Below are positions 44,976-54,390 of a stretch of 64,000 bases of DNA, in pieces (the first letter of the stretch is position 1; every line of letters starts with the position of its first letter). Source of the stretch: Halopseudomonas maritima. Lineage in GTDB: Bacteria > Pseudomonadota > Gammaproteobacteria > Pseudomonadales > Pseudomonadaceae. The DNA lies in the NCBI RefSeq assembly GCF_021545785.1, contig NZ_CP079801.1:496001-560000 (forward strand). The letters run 5' to 3'. The position numbers and the translations under genes were made by a program. Below the pieces are notes generated by a model, which was not told the DNA's origin, searched no databases, and was given only the letters and a program-made list of their open reading frames with translations.

Positions 44976-46799
44976 ATGTGCGGAATCGTCGGTGCCACAA
45001 GCAATAGAAACGTTGTCCCTATTCTTCTTGAGGGGCTCAAAAGACTTGAATATCGCGGATACGACTCCGCGGGCATTGGCATTATCAAGGGTGAAACAAT
45101 TCACAGCTGGAAAGCCACTGGAAAGGTCAAGGAACTGGAAGCTTGTATTGCCGAGACGCCCCTCACAGCTCAAACAGGTATCGCACACACTCGCTGGGCG
45201 ACGCATGGCAAACCGCTCAAGCACAACGCACACCCCCACTGCTCAGAAAGGCTCGCCGTGGTGCACAACGGCATCATTGAAAACCATTCGGGCTTGCGCG
45301 AGAAGCTACAAGCGCAAGGATATGAATTCAACTCAGACACCGATACCGAGGTAGTCGCTCACTTACTTGCCAGTCAATATCGTAAAAGCGGCGACTTACT
45401 CACCGCATTGCGCAATACGCTCAACCAATTGCGCGGTGCCTACGCCATAGGGGTGATTCACGAAGACCACCCACAGATGCTCTACTGCGCCCGCCAAGGC
45501 AGCCCTTTGGTCATCGGGGTTGGCAGTGAAGAACACTTTATAGCCTCCGACCCACTCGCCTTGCTTCAGGTGACCGATACCTTTGTCTATCTAGAGGAAG
45601 GTGATCACGCTGTTATTAGCCCGTACGGTATTAAGCAATGGGACGCAAGTAACAACCTTAAACAAGTAAATAGTCAACGCTACGAGCATGCTGAACACAG
45701 CATGGAGAAGGGCGAATACCGACATTACATGTTGAAGGAAATACACGAACAACCCACGGCGCTACGCGACACTTTGACAGGCCTGTTTACCGAAGATCGC
45801 GTTTTGACCGCCACCCTTGGGCCTGAAGCAGAAAAGCGATTACCCGAAGTACAGAATATTCATATTGTCGCCTGCGGTACTAGTTATCATGCTGGCCTTG
45901 TCGCCCGCTACTGGATTGAAGACATTGCGGGGCTCACCTGTAATGTTGAGATCGCCAGCGAGTTTCGTTACCGCCGCGTCGCTGTACCTGCCAATACATT
46001 AATGGTCTGTATTTCTCAGTCCGGCGAAACAGCAGATACCCTGGCCGCATTGCGCCACGCCAGGCACGGTTACTTGGCTACCCTAGCCGTTTGCAACGTA
46101 CCTGGCAGCTCGTTAGCCCGGGAGGCAGATTGGCGACTGCTGACCAAAGCTGGCCCGGAAATTGGCGTGGCGTCGACCAAGGCATTTACTACTCAGCTTT
46201 CCGCCTTGCTATGGCTAGCCGCCGCTCTCGCCCAGACCCACGGAGCGCCGCCAGAAATCACCGGTGAAGTTGTACGCGCCTTGCACGGCCTGCCAGCCCA
46301 AGTCGAACAAGCGCTCCAACAGGATGCGGAGATTCGCTGCCTGGCAGAGCGCTTTGCAAATAAACAACACACTCTTTTTCTGGGCCGCGGCCCCCTGTAC
46401 CCCATCGCCATGGAGGGTGCACTCAAGTTAAAAGAAATAAGCTATATCCATGCTGAGGCTTATGCTGCTGGCGAACTGAAACATGGCCCGCTGGCATTAG
46501 TTGACGAAAGCATGCCGGTTGTATCTGTCGCGCCCAACTGTCAACTACTGGAGAAACTGAAGTCCAACTTGGAAGAGGTGCGGGCTCGCGGTGGCCAGTT
46601 GATTAACTTCGCCTGCGAGACAGCAGACATGCAAGACCAACATGGCATCACTCACATCCACATGCCTTGGGTGAATAGCTGCATCGCTCCTATTCTTTAC
46701 ACTCTTCCGCTGCAACTACTCAGCTACTATGTAGCCCTAGTCAAGGGCACAGACGTCGACAGGCCACGCAATCTTGCAAAGTCAGTAACTGTTGAATAG
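44976..46799 (+). CDS. glmS: Glutamine-fructose-6-phosphate aminotransferase (copy 2, in operon)
   Basis: This is a second complete GlmS of 607 residues. It has Cys2 (MCGIVGA), ISQSGETADTLAAL, the YIHAEAYAAGELKHGPLALVDE active-site region and the KSVTVE end. It resembles copy 1 throughout, but its codon use is clearly less GC-rich, so it was probably acquired with the polysaccharide genes or diverged there. It would boost glucosamine-6-phosphate for UDP-GlcNAc and UDP-ManNAc. It lies 37 bp after wzc and 43 bp before wecB. Confidence 0.95.
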   Translation: MCGIVGATSNRNVVPILLEGLKRLEYRGYDSAGIGIIKGETIHSWKATGKVKELEACIAETPLTAQTGIAHTRWATHGKPLKHNAHPHCSERLAVVHNGIIENHSGLREKLQAQGYEFNSDTDTEVVAHLLASQYRKSGDLLTALRNTLNQLRGAYAIGVIHEDHPQMLYCARQGSPLVIGVGSEEHFIASDPLALLQVTDTFVYLEEGDHAVISPYGIKQWDASNNLKQVNSQRYEHAEHSMEKGEYRHYMLKEIHEQPTALRDTLTGLFTEDRVLTATLGPEAEKRLPEVQNIHIVACGTSYHAGLVARYWIEDIAGLTCNVEIASEFRYRRVAVPANTLMVCISQSGETADTLAALRHARHGYLATLAVCNVPGSSLAREADWRLLTKAGPEIGVASTKAFTTQLSALLWLAAALAQTHGAPPEITGEVVRALHGLPAQVEQALQQDAEIRCLAERFANKQHTLFLGRGPLYPIAMEGALKLKEISYIHAEAYAAGELKHGPLALVDESMPVVSVAPNCQLLEKLKSNLEEVRARGGQLINFACETADMQDQHGITHIHMPWVNSCIAPILYTLPLQLLSYYVALVKGTDVDRPRNLAKSVTVE

Positions 46800-46842
46800 T
46801 TAGCACCCACACGCACCAACTCATTCCCGGCTATCAAAAGAC

Positions 46843-47994
46843 ATGACTCAACTGAAAACCCTTTGCGTATTCGGTACGCGTCCCGAAGCTATTAAAATGG
46901 CGCCGCTAGCACTGCAACTTGCGGAAGACCCGCTAGTTGACGCCAAGGTGTGCGTCACAGGTCAGCACCGCGAAATGCTAGATCAAGTGTTAGGTTTGTT
47001 CGACCTAAAGCCTGACTTTGACCTCAATATCATGAAGCCAGGGCAAGACCTAACCGATGTCACGTCTGCCATCCTACAAGGTATGAAAAAGGTATTGACC
47101 ACCTGCAGGCCCGACATCGTATTGGTCCACGGGGACACTGCAACCACATTCGCCACGGCCTTGGCTGCATACTATCAACAAATTCCGGTAGCCCATGTGG
47201 AAGCAGGCTTGCGCACCGGTAATCTCTACTCTCCTTGGCCGGAAGAGGCCAACCGCTCACTTACCGGCGTGTTAACTGCACTGCATTTCGCCCCGACCGA
47301 AAGCTCGCAGGAGAACTTACTCCGTGAAGCAGTTCCAGCAGCCAACATCCACATTACCGGCAACACCGTGATCGACGCGCTGCTGCAGGTGGTTGAAAAA
47401 CTAAAACAACCCGAACTACAAAACCAGTTTGACCAACAATTCGACTTCCTCGACTCCGGCAAAAAACTGATTCTGGTGACCGGTCATCGACGAGAGAGTT
47501 TTGGTGGAGGTTTTGAGCGTATTTGCCAAGCCCTAGTAAACACGGCCGCGAAGCATCCCGATGTACAAATTGTCTACCCCGTGCATCTGAACCCAAACGT
47601 GCGAGAGCCAGTCAACCGTCTGCTGAATGGTCAGCCAAATATCAAGTTAATTGAACCTCAGGATTACTTACCCTTCGTTTACCTGATGAACCGCGCCCAC
47701 ATCATTCTCACCGATTCGGGCGGAATTCAGGAAGAGGCTCCATCACTCGGCAAACCAGTTTTGGTGATGCGTGATACCACCGAACGACCAGAAGCGGTCG
47801 AAGCTGGAACAGTTCGCTTAGTAGGCACAGATAGCGAGCAGATATACCAAGAACTCAAACTATTATTAGATGATGCCGAAGCGTACAGAAAGATGGCCTT
47901 GGCACACAACCCGTACGGCGATGGAGCAGCCTGCAAGCGTATCATTCGAGAGATTAAGTTATGGCATCAAGAAAACCACAACTCATATAAATAG
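46843..47994 (+). CDS. wecB: UDP-N-acetylglucosamine 2-epimerase (non-hydrolysing)
   Basis: WecB (383 residues) converts UDP-GlcNAc to UDP-ManNAc. The motifs FGTRPEAIKMAPL, VHGDTATTFA, HVEAGLRTG, VTGHRRESFG and LTDSGGIQEEAPSLGKPVLVMRDTTERPEA are all present. No dehydrogenase wecC follows, so ManNAc may be used directly or transferred by the WecG/TagA-like enzyme at 52494. Codon use begins to shift toward AT here. Confidence 0.95.
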   Translation: MTQLKTLCVFGTRPEAIKMAPLALQLAEDPLVDAKVCVTGQHREMLDQVLGLFDLKPDFDLNIMKPGQDLTDVTSAILQGMKKVLTTCRPDIVLVHGDTATTFATALAAYYQQIPVAHVEAGLRTGNLYSPWPEEANRSLTGVLTALHFAPTESSQENLLREAVPAANIHITGNTVIDALLQVVEKLKQPELQNQFDQQFDFLDSGKKLILVTGHRRESFGGGFERICQALVNTAAKHPDVQIVYPVHLNPNVREPVNRLLNGQPNIKLIEPQDYLPFVYLMNRAHIILTDSGGIQEEAPSLGKPVLVMRDTTERPEAVEAGTVRLVGTDSEQIYQELKLLLDDAEAYRKMALAHNPYGDGAACKRIIREIKLWHQENHNSYK

Positions 47995-48003
47995 CAGCCC
48001 AGA

Positions 48004-49290
48004 ATGCGTGACATTTTAAGCAACATATTAACCCCAAGGCGAAAAAACCAACTCAGCTCTGCCATAGCGAAAGGGTTAGAGCTATCAAAAGTACTAGCCC
48101 TGAATGTTATCGCTGCAAGAACACTTCAAATCGAACAATATGGCCTACTAAATCTTATTATATCGATAGGCGCAATACTGGGTGTAATTGCAGAATTCCG
48201 AGTACAAGAGATTGTAGTTAGAAAAATAGCTAGCGGCGCCGATCAAAGTCGAGTAATTTGCGAAGGCTTAGCAGTAGGATTATTCTTTAGCACAAGTGTA
48301 ACACTCACGGTCCTAATTAGCGCTTCATTCCTAGCAGACAGCTTCAACTGGATACACTACGCAACCATATACTCACTTATACACATAACCTCGGCAGCAA
48401 AAATATTCAAATATGCGCTGCTCGCCAACAGCAAAAACTTCGACATCGCCATATCAGAGATTGCCTCAGCAATACTTCTAGTCGCATTTTTGTTATTCGC
48501 GATAATGCAAAGCTTCTCAATATCCAGCTATATCTACGCCCGCGTTATCGACATAGGCGCAAGCAGCCTAGTCGCACTAGCGTTATACAACAAAAGACAT
48601 AAATTCAATCTTCAGGCCCCAAGCCTCAAGAAAACAGTCTCATTGTGCGTAGAGTGCTTTCCGTTAGTCATTTCCGGAGCCCTGATAATTTTTCTACAAA
48701 GAGCCGACCATCTAATGGTCAGCTACCTTCGAGGAAACCAAGAACTAGGAATATACAGTGCCGCAACCACAATCCTAACACTTTTCTGCGTTGCACCTAT
48801 ACTCCTTAGCCAAACAAATGCTCCAGAAATATTCAAGCTCAGAGGAACAGATGACGAAATAGTGGCCGGAAGAGTGGCATATCTAAAAGAAAACATCAGA
48901 ATTGGCCTAACTCTATCTGCACTCTTAGGTATCTTGAGTGGGGTTTTGCCCAGTTTTTTGTTTGGTGAGGACTATGCCGACGCGTCTTCCATACTCGCTG
49001 CGTCATTCATAACCCCTCTCATAGTATCTATAGGCGCGGCAAGTAGCCAAATAATCATAGCAGACCGAAAAGGCAGCATTATATTTTACAAATCCCTATT
49101 GGCGATAGCTATCAATATCGCGATGAACGCAGCATTGATACCAGCATATGGCGGTTTAGGAGCCGCCATAGCGACGATAACAGCTCTATTCATTACCAAC
49201 ATACTCTCCAACCTAGTTATTCCAAAGTACAGATACATATGGAAAATCCAAATAAAGGCACTTACACCCCTAAACCAAAGAACGCCATGA
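48004..49290 (+). CDS. wzx: Polysaccharide flippase, Wzx family
   Basis: This 428-residue polytopic protein has about 12-14 hydrophobic segments and an AT-rich gene. Sequence such as ILTLFCVAPILLSQTNAPEIF and the position fit the PST/MATE-like flippase that turns undecaprenyl-linked repeat units to the periplasm. Wzx proteins are poorly conserved, so identity rests on topology and context. Its stop overlaps the next start (ATGA). Confidence 0.82.
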   Translation: MRDILSNILTPRRKNQLSSAIAKGLELSKVLALNVIAARTLQIEQYGLLNLIISIGAILGVIAEFRVQEIVVRKIASGADQSRVICEGLAVGLFFSTSVTLTVLISASFLADSFNWIHYATIYSLIHITSAAKIFKYALLANSKNFDIAISEIASAILLVAFLLFAIMQSFSISSYIYARVIDIGASSLVALALYNKRHKFNLQAPSLKKTVSLCVECFPLVISGALIIFLQRADHLMVSYLRGNQELGIYSAATTILTLFCVAPILLSQTNAPEIFKLRGTDDEIVAGRVAYLKENIRIGLTLSALLGILSGVLPSFLFGEDYADASSILAASFITPLIVSIGAASSQIIIADRKGSIIFYKSLLAIAINIAMNAALIPAYGGLGAAIATITALFITNILSNLVIPKYRYIWKIQIKALTPLNQRTP

Positions 49291-50354
49291 AGAACAATAT
49301 AGTTTACACGATAACGTTTCACTCAGTACTTAACCACGGCGCCGTCCTACAAGCTTATGCCCTGCAGGAATACCTAAGAAAATTAAACTACCAGCCCGTA
49401 ATAGCAAATTACACTCCACCATACTTTATGGCCCAGGTACTCAGACCCGCAAAAGGAATTGGGAAAACCGCTCTCAAATACAAGAGACTTTATCTCTTCA
49501 AAAAATTCTCAGAGCAGCACCTCGTAAAAAGCACGCGCTATATATCGAGAAAAAAGCTAACCCAACTTCCTATCGCGCATGCAGCGATATGCGGTAGCGA
49601 CCAAATATGGAACAAGCTTTTAACGAACGGAGCGCCAGACAAAGCATACTACCTCTCCTTTATTAAAGAAGGCACAAAGAAAATAGCCTACGGTGCTAGC
49701 GCTGGCGGCCACACGCTGGAGAGCTCAGAGCACGGGGCACTAGATTTGCTGAAAGACTTTGACGCTATCGGAGTGAGGGAAAACCACCTGTGTGAGAACT
49801 TAAAAAACCAACACACCTTAAAAAATGTACAGATGGTATCAGACCCGTCATTGCTTATATCCGACTACAACAACATAATGGACCATAGCAAAACACCCAA
49901 ATCAAAATACATTGTCAGTTATGAGGTGAGCAGTGATGCCACTAGGGCCGAGTACAGCAAATACCTGAAAAAAGCACAAGAGCTTACGAAATTACCTGTC
50001 TATCATATCGGAGACAAGTTCTTAGAAGCTGCTGACCACAACATACTTGCAATCTCACCATCACAATGGCTCTCATTAATCAGCTCTTCCGAGTACGTGG
50101 TAACCAACTCGTTTCACGGCGCCATGTTCTCGATGAACTTCAAAAAGAAATTCTCATTTATAAAACACCTAGAAGAAGAAAAAAACGCGAGAACAATGAG
50201 TCTACTCAAGAAAGTACGCCTAGAGGAAAAAGCGGCAACAACGACAGACCAGCTAAGTGAAATATTCAAAGACTACCACACAGGAGAGCTACAAAAATTC
50301 ATAAAAGAGTCTCAAAATTTTCTGATCTCAGCCCTAGAAAACAATGAAAAATAG
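49287..50354 (+). CDS. Polysaccharide pyruvyl transferase family protein
   Basis: This 355-residue protein belongs to the PF04230 type, which transfers pyruvate from PEP onto sugars of a repeat unit. Visible features are ITFHSVLNHGAVLQAYALQEY at the N-terminus, the conserved ICGSDQIWN near residue 102, YGASAGGHTL, and VTNSFHGAMFSM near residue 272. The start at 49287 is coupled to the wzx stop. It suggests a pyruvate-bearing polysaccharide; the acceptor sugar is unknown. Confidence 0.85.
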   Translation: MKNNIVYTITFHSVLNHGAVLQAYALQEYLRKLNYQPVIANYTPPYFMAQVLRPAKGIGKTALKYKRLYLFKKFSEQHLVKSTRYISRKKLTQLPIAHAAICGSDQIWNKLLTNGAPDKAYYLSFIKEGTKKIAYGASAGGHTLESSEHGALDLLKDFDAIGVRENHLCENLKNQHTLKNVQMVSDPSLLISDYNNIMDHSKTPKSKYIVSYEVSSDATRAEYSKYLKKAQELTKLPVYHIGDKFLEAADHNILAISPSQWLSLISSSEYVVTNSFHGAMFSMNFKKKFSFIKHLEEEKNARTMSLLKKVRLEEKAATTTDQLSEIFKDYHTGELQKFIKESQNFLISALENNEK

Positions 50355-51507
50355 CACGATACAAGCCGGAAAAATAATAGCCCTCGCCTCAATATTAATA
50401 TGCTTTGACAGCCTGCTAAAAATAAACCTAGGGGCATTCCACCTACAACTTGGGATCGCAATCATTCTATTGGCCTCACCTTTAATCCTTCTGAGCCTGA
50501 GAAGCGAGCCAAAAATATTTGACGCCACGTACTTCGCCCTCCTAATCTACATACTTCTAAATTTTTTCCTCGCAATAAACAAAGACGTTTTTTTTGCAGG
50601 ACTATCATATGTACTAATTTTCACCATAGCGTACAAAACAATCGGCAGAGTTAGTAGATTCGTAAACTGGGGCAAGATATCAACAATTGCACTACTAATA
50701 TTAATCATCACAGGCTTCTTTCAGTACACACTAATAAACCTATTTGACTACCAACTTGAGCTCAGAGGAATAGACTCCAGCTATTATCAAAACAAGGGAA
50801 ACCTTGGCTACCGGATGCGCGGATTCTTTTTGGAGCCAAACTGGTTCGGCCTAACACTATTCTCATGGTCTTTTTTATTTATATACAAAAAGAAATCCTT
50901 TTCGAACGTAGATTTTCTAATCTTATTTCTTACCGCAATATGTATATACCTTAGCGAAAACAGACTAATTTACATCCTCTATCTATACATAATAATCATG
51001 TTCTTTTTTTCAAAAAAAACAGAACGCCTTTCCAAGATAGTTCCGGTTTTTTCGGTTTCGTTCGCGATACTAATTTATATATTTATGTCGATAAGCGGTC
51101 TAGACCTAACAGATCGCTCCGCTGCCGCGAGAACCTATACGATGGCCCAGACGTGGAGTGTTTGGATTGAGAGCAGCCCACTAGAAAAGGTCTTCGGTTA
51201 TGGGTTCTCTAATTGGGGTTACTATTCAAATCTATGGGAGCTAAGCTGGAGCAACTACAGGTTCGACCAAGCACTAACGAGGCGTGACAATGCGGAAGTT
51301 TATGTCTTCTTATTCGAGATGGGCTTGGCATCAATTATTCTTTTCATGATCGACCTGTTTTTCATCGGGCAAAAATCAAAAAACCCTATATTGCCGATAT
51401 TTATTAGCTCAATTTATATCTCCAGCTTCTTCTACCCAATATTTAACTTTATGTTTTACCTGATACCGATGATGGTTGTACGCCATGAAATTCTTAAAAA
51501 AACCTAA
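50344..51507 (+). CDS. wzy: O-antigen/exopolysaccharide polymerase, Wzy-like
   Basis: This very hydrophobic protein of 387 residues has about ten membrane spans and one larger loop (residues about 255-320) that includes RTYTMAQTWSVWIESSPLEKVFGYG. The GYG-containing loop after an RGFFLEPNWFG element is typical of O-antigen polymerases. It overlaps the previous gene by 11 bp. Wzy sequences are variable, so the call depends on topology and on presence between wzx and glycosyltransferases. Confidence 0.8.
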   Translation: MKNSTIQAGKIIALASILICFDSLLKINLGAFHLQLGIAIILLASPLILLSLRSEPKIFDATYFALLIYILLNFFLAINKDVFFAGLSYVLIFTIAYKTIGRVSRFVNWGKISTIALLILIITGFFQYTLINLFDYQLELRGIDSSYYQNKGNLGYRMRGFFLEPNWFGLTLFSWSFLFIYKKKSFSNVDFLILFLTAICIYLSENRLIYILYLYIIIMFFFSKKTERLSKIVPVFSVSFAILIYIFMSISGLDLTDRSAAARTYTMAQTWSVWIESSPLEKVFGYGFSNWGYYSNLWELSWSNYRFDQALTRRDNAEVYVFLFEMGLASIILFMIDLFFIGQKSKNPILPIFISSIYISSFFYPIFNFMFYLIPMMVVRHEILKKT

Positions 51508-52501
51508 TCGCCGAATAACACACCTAATAAGAGACGCTAGGCGTCAGAGCGGCGGCGCTCAGACAATACTTCACCAAATACACGAGCACCAACAAAGAAA
51601 CTTTTACAGCAGAATAATCTCCTTTACGAAAAACACCTCACCCCAAACAAACAGCGGTATTTTCTTCATAACAATAAAAACACTCGCAACCTTAATACTC
51701 AACAAGCATGACATATATATCATACACGACCGAATTCTATTGATACCCTTTTTATTCATAAGAAACCGGAAGGCTATCTTTGTATGCCATAGCACCTTCC
51801 CTGACAAGAACTACATCTTTAGATTTTCTTCGCACCTTCGGTTTATTGCGGTATCTGAAGCAAGTTTTTTGTTTTTAAAATCAGTCAACCCCAAAATTCT
51901 GCCAAGGCTAATACCGAATGGCATCCCCACCCCGCCTAAAGAAGAAATGCGAAGAAAAGCACCAAGCACCGAAATAAACCTAGGCTATGTTGGACGACTT
52001 TCCGAAGAAAAAGGTATTCTTGATTTAATAAATGCGTTTTCCAAAGTGGCTTTTTCGAACCAGACCGTAAAGCTTCACTTAGTGGGCGAAGGCCCGCTTC
52101 GCGAATTTATTGAGACCAGCATATCAGCCTCAAATCTTAGCGAACGGATTATTCTACATGGGCATCACCCTTTTCCCTTTTCCGTTCTCCAAAACATCAA
52201 TGCATTAGTGGTGCCTTCTCATTACGAAGGATTTGGCCTGGTATACTACGAAGCTTTGGCACGTAATCACGTTGTAATCGCGTCACACCTACCCTCGTTT
52301 AAGGTCCTTCCCAAAGAAAAGAAAGTTTTCTTCTTTCCTGCAGGAGACACACTTCAGCTAGAAACCTTAATAAATCGATTTATTGAGGACTCTATAAAAA
52401 TCGACACAATTGAGAGCATATCACCTAGACACACCTATTCGAGCGCAACGAAGATGGCCTCGAAATATTATGATTTCATAGGGGAAATCGAAAATGCCTA
52501 A
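51485..52501 (+). CDS. Glycosyltransferase family 4 (GT-B fold)
   Basis: This 338-residue cytosolic transferase builds part of the repeat unit. The N-terminal region has a GGAQT loop (RRQSGGAQTILHQIHEH). The C-terminal domain has GYVGRLSEEKGILDLINAF near residue 165, LVGEGPL, and VVPSHYEGFGLVYYEALA near residue 245, the nucleotide-sugar E-x7-E motif. ATG 51485 is used rather than TTG 51476. It overlaps wzy and wecG. Donor and linkage are unknown. Confidence 0.87.
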   Translation: MKFLKKPNRRITHLIRDARRQSGGAQTILHQIHEHQQRNFYSRIISFTKNTSPQTNSGIFFITIKTLATLILNKHDIYIIHDRILLIPFLFIRNRKAIFVCHSTFPDKNYIFRFSSHLRFIAVSEASFLFLKSVNPKILPRLIPNGIPTPPKEEMRRKAPSTEINLGYVGRLSEEKGILDLINAFSKVAFSNQTVKLHLVGEGPLREFIETSISASNLSERIILHGHHPFPFSVLQNINALVVPSHYEGFGLVYYEALARNHVVIASHLPSFKVLPKEKKVFFFPAGDTLQLETLINRFIEDSIKIDTIESISPRHTYSSATKMASKYYDFIGEIENA

Positions 52502-53243
52502 TATTTTGGGTCTAAACTATGACAACCTTAACCGAGAGCAGACCCTAGCAAAGATCTGCGGTCATATTGACAGGGGCGACAAGATCATCAGGGCGGACAT
52601 AAATGTCGGCACTATCACGTCTAGTCAGAACGATAGAAAGCTACTAGACTTCATCAACGCCTGCGACATCGTGAATATGGATGGTGCCGGTGCCTTGATG
52701 GGAGCAGCTTTCCTCGGGCTACCGAAACCAGAAAGGGTCACAGGCGTCGATTTATTCTTAGAGCTTTTAAAGGTCTCAGAAAAAAACTCATACCCGGTCT
52801 ATTTTTTGGGCGCGACAAAAGACACCCTAGATCTACTCGTAAAAAAAACAAAATCAAAATTCCCTAATCTCGATATTTGTGGTTGCCATGATGGCTACTT
52901 CTGGGGGTCAGAGTCTAAAGTAATCGAAGACATAAACAGCTCTCAACCCAAGATACTATTCATAGGAATAAAATCCCCAGAAAAGGAGTACTTCCAGACC
53001 GACTACAGGCAGGCGATCAACGCCAACCTCATCATGGGTGTAGGCGGCAGCTTCGATGTTGTATCAGGAAAAATCCGAAGAGCACCAGCACTTATACAAA
53101 GACTTGGTTTAGAGTGGCTTTATCGTATTTACCAAGAACCTCGAAGACTATGGAAGAGATACTTGAAATCCAACTCAAAATTTGCACTCCTGCTTGCAAG
53201 AGAAAAAATCAAACGACTTAACAATGGTGGGAAAAATGATTAA
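52494..53243 (+). CDS. WecG/TagA/CpsF-family glycosyltransferase
   Basis: This 249-residue GT26 enzyme adds a sugar to a lipid-linked acceptor. ManNAc-type residues are common donors in this family, which would fit the wecB product. Motifs include INACDIVNMDGAGALMGAAF, PVYFLGATKD, KILFIGIKSPEKEYF, and GVGGSFDVVSGKIRRAP near residue 180. C-terminal basic sequence (RRLWKRYLKS) suits membrane association. It overlaps the murB-like gene by 8 bp. Confidence 0.9.
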   Translation: MPNILGLNYDNLNREQTLAKICGHIDRGDKIIRADINVGTITSSQNDRKLLDFINACDIVNMDGAGALMGAAFLGLPKPERVTGVDLFLELLKVSEKNSYPVYFLGATKDTLDLLVKKTKSKFPNLDICGCHDGYFWGSESKVIEDINSSQPKILFIGIKSPEKEYFQTDYRQAINANLIMGVGGSFDVVSGKIRRAPALIQRLGLEWLYRIYQEPRRLWKRYLKSNSKFALLLAREKIKRLNNGGKND

Positions 53244-54327
53244 CGCAAATCATCCAATTAAGAATTCCTTCGGCGTAAAGTCAAACTGCAAAAATCTCGT
53301 CTTCATCGAAAACGAATCCATGCTATCAGAATTGTGGGCCAACCACGTTTTTGAAGGCCCTATCATGGTGCTAGGCGCTGGTTATAACATAATTCCACCG
53401 TCTTTTTTCGATGGAGTTGTAGTCACCTCATCCATGACGTCTATATCGCATAAATCCGAACTAGACGATTCATCTCTAATCACAGTTGAGGCAGGTCTTT
53501 CGTGGGACGATTTTGTAGACTATGCCGTACAAAATTCTTACACAGGCTTGGAAAACTTATCACTGATACCGGGTACTGTTGGCGCGGCTCCCATAAATAA
53601 CATTGGCGCCTATGGTGCAGAGATCTCTGAGCATGTTGAATCTGTGCACTGCTTCAACACAAAAACCGGGAAGTTCGAATCCCTCAATAACAATGACTGC
53701 AAGTTCAGCTATAGAAACAGCATATTCAAAGAACGCCAAGAACTATTCATCATCAGTGTAACATTTAACTTACAAAAAAAAGGAGCAGACAAAACACCAC
53801 TTATCAGCAGGTCCAGAGATCTGGTGCGCGCAGCGATACTAGCACTTTCCTCAATACGCATTAAAAAGCACCCCAAGCTAAAACTTACAATCAGCTTTGA
53901 TAAAATTCGCGAATTCTTAAACATTCGAAGCGTGCCAACCAAAGCCAAACGCGAAATTGTCAAGGCAATAAGAAAAAAAACACTAAACGACCCTAAAATC
54001 ACCGGCAATTCAGGTTGTTTTTTTAAGTGCCCAATCATTCCCTCCGAAGAATTTGACAAGCTAAAACTAAAATTCCCGGATATTGAGTATTTTGATCACA
54101 CACCCAGCGAAAAAAAGATATCTGCCTGCTGGCTAATTCGCTCAACAGGCTTTGCAGGAAACATATTCCAAGGTGTTACCTGTGATATAAACAGGCCCGT
54201 CGTACTTCTCAACGTCGACAATGCTTCCGCTGAAACTGTATTCCATCATGCCCTATCGATCAAAAGCGCAGTTAGGGAAAAATTTGGGATAAATCTTGAG
54301 GAAGAGGTCACTTTATTCTCCCCGTAA
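53236..54327 (+). CDS. MurB-like FAD enolpyruvyl-sugar reductase paralogue
   Basis: This 363-residue member of the MurB (type I) family reduces the enolpyruvyl ether of UDP-GlcNAc to a lactyl ether in its canonical form. FAD-binding parts VLGAGYN and IPGTVGAAPINNIGAYGAE are present. Arg160 (YRNSIF) and the C-terminal Glu357 (LEEEV) match catalytic residues. The proton donor serine of the GNAGSFFKNP motif is a cysteine here (GNSGCFFKCP, Cys261). About 25-30 extra residues lie before PKLKLTISFD. AT-rich codons and location at the end of the glycosyltransferase module indicate a polysaccharide role rather than peptidoglycan synthesis; that role is inferred. Confidence 0.8.
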   Translation: MINANHPIKNSFGVKSNCKNLVFIENESMLSELWANHVFEGPIMVLGAGYNIIPPSFFDGVVVTSSMTSISHKSELDDSSLITVEAGLSWDDFVDYAVQNSYTGLENLSLIPGTVGAAPINNIGAYGAEISEHVESVHCFNTKTGKFESLNNNDCKFSYRNSIFKERQELFIISVTFNLQKKGADKTPLISRSRDLVRAAILALSSIRIKKHPKLKLTISFDKIREFLNIRSVPTKAKREIVKAIRKKTLNDPKITGNSGCFFKCPIIPSEEFDKLKLKFPDIEYFDHTPSEKKISACWLIRSTGFAGNIFQGVTCDINRPVVLLNVDNASAETVFHHALSIKSAVREKFGINLEEEVTLFSP

Positions 54328-54390
54328 TTTATCACCTTCTATTATAGAGCGCCCCCCCGAAGCTTTTAACCACAACAACCACTATTTTTC

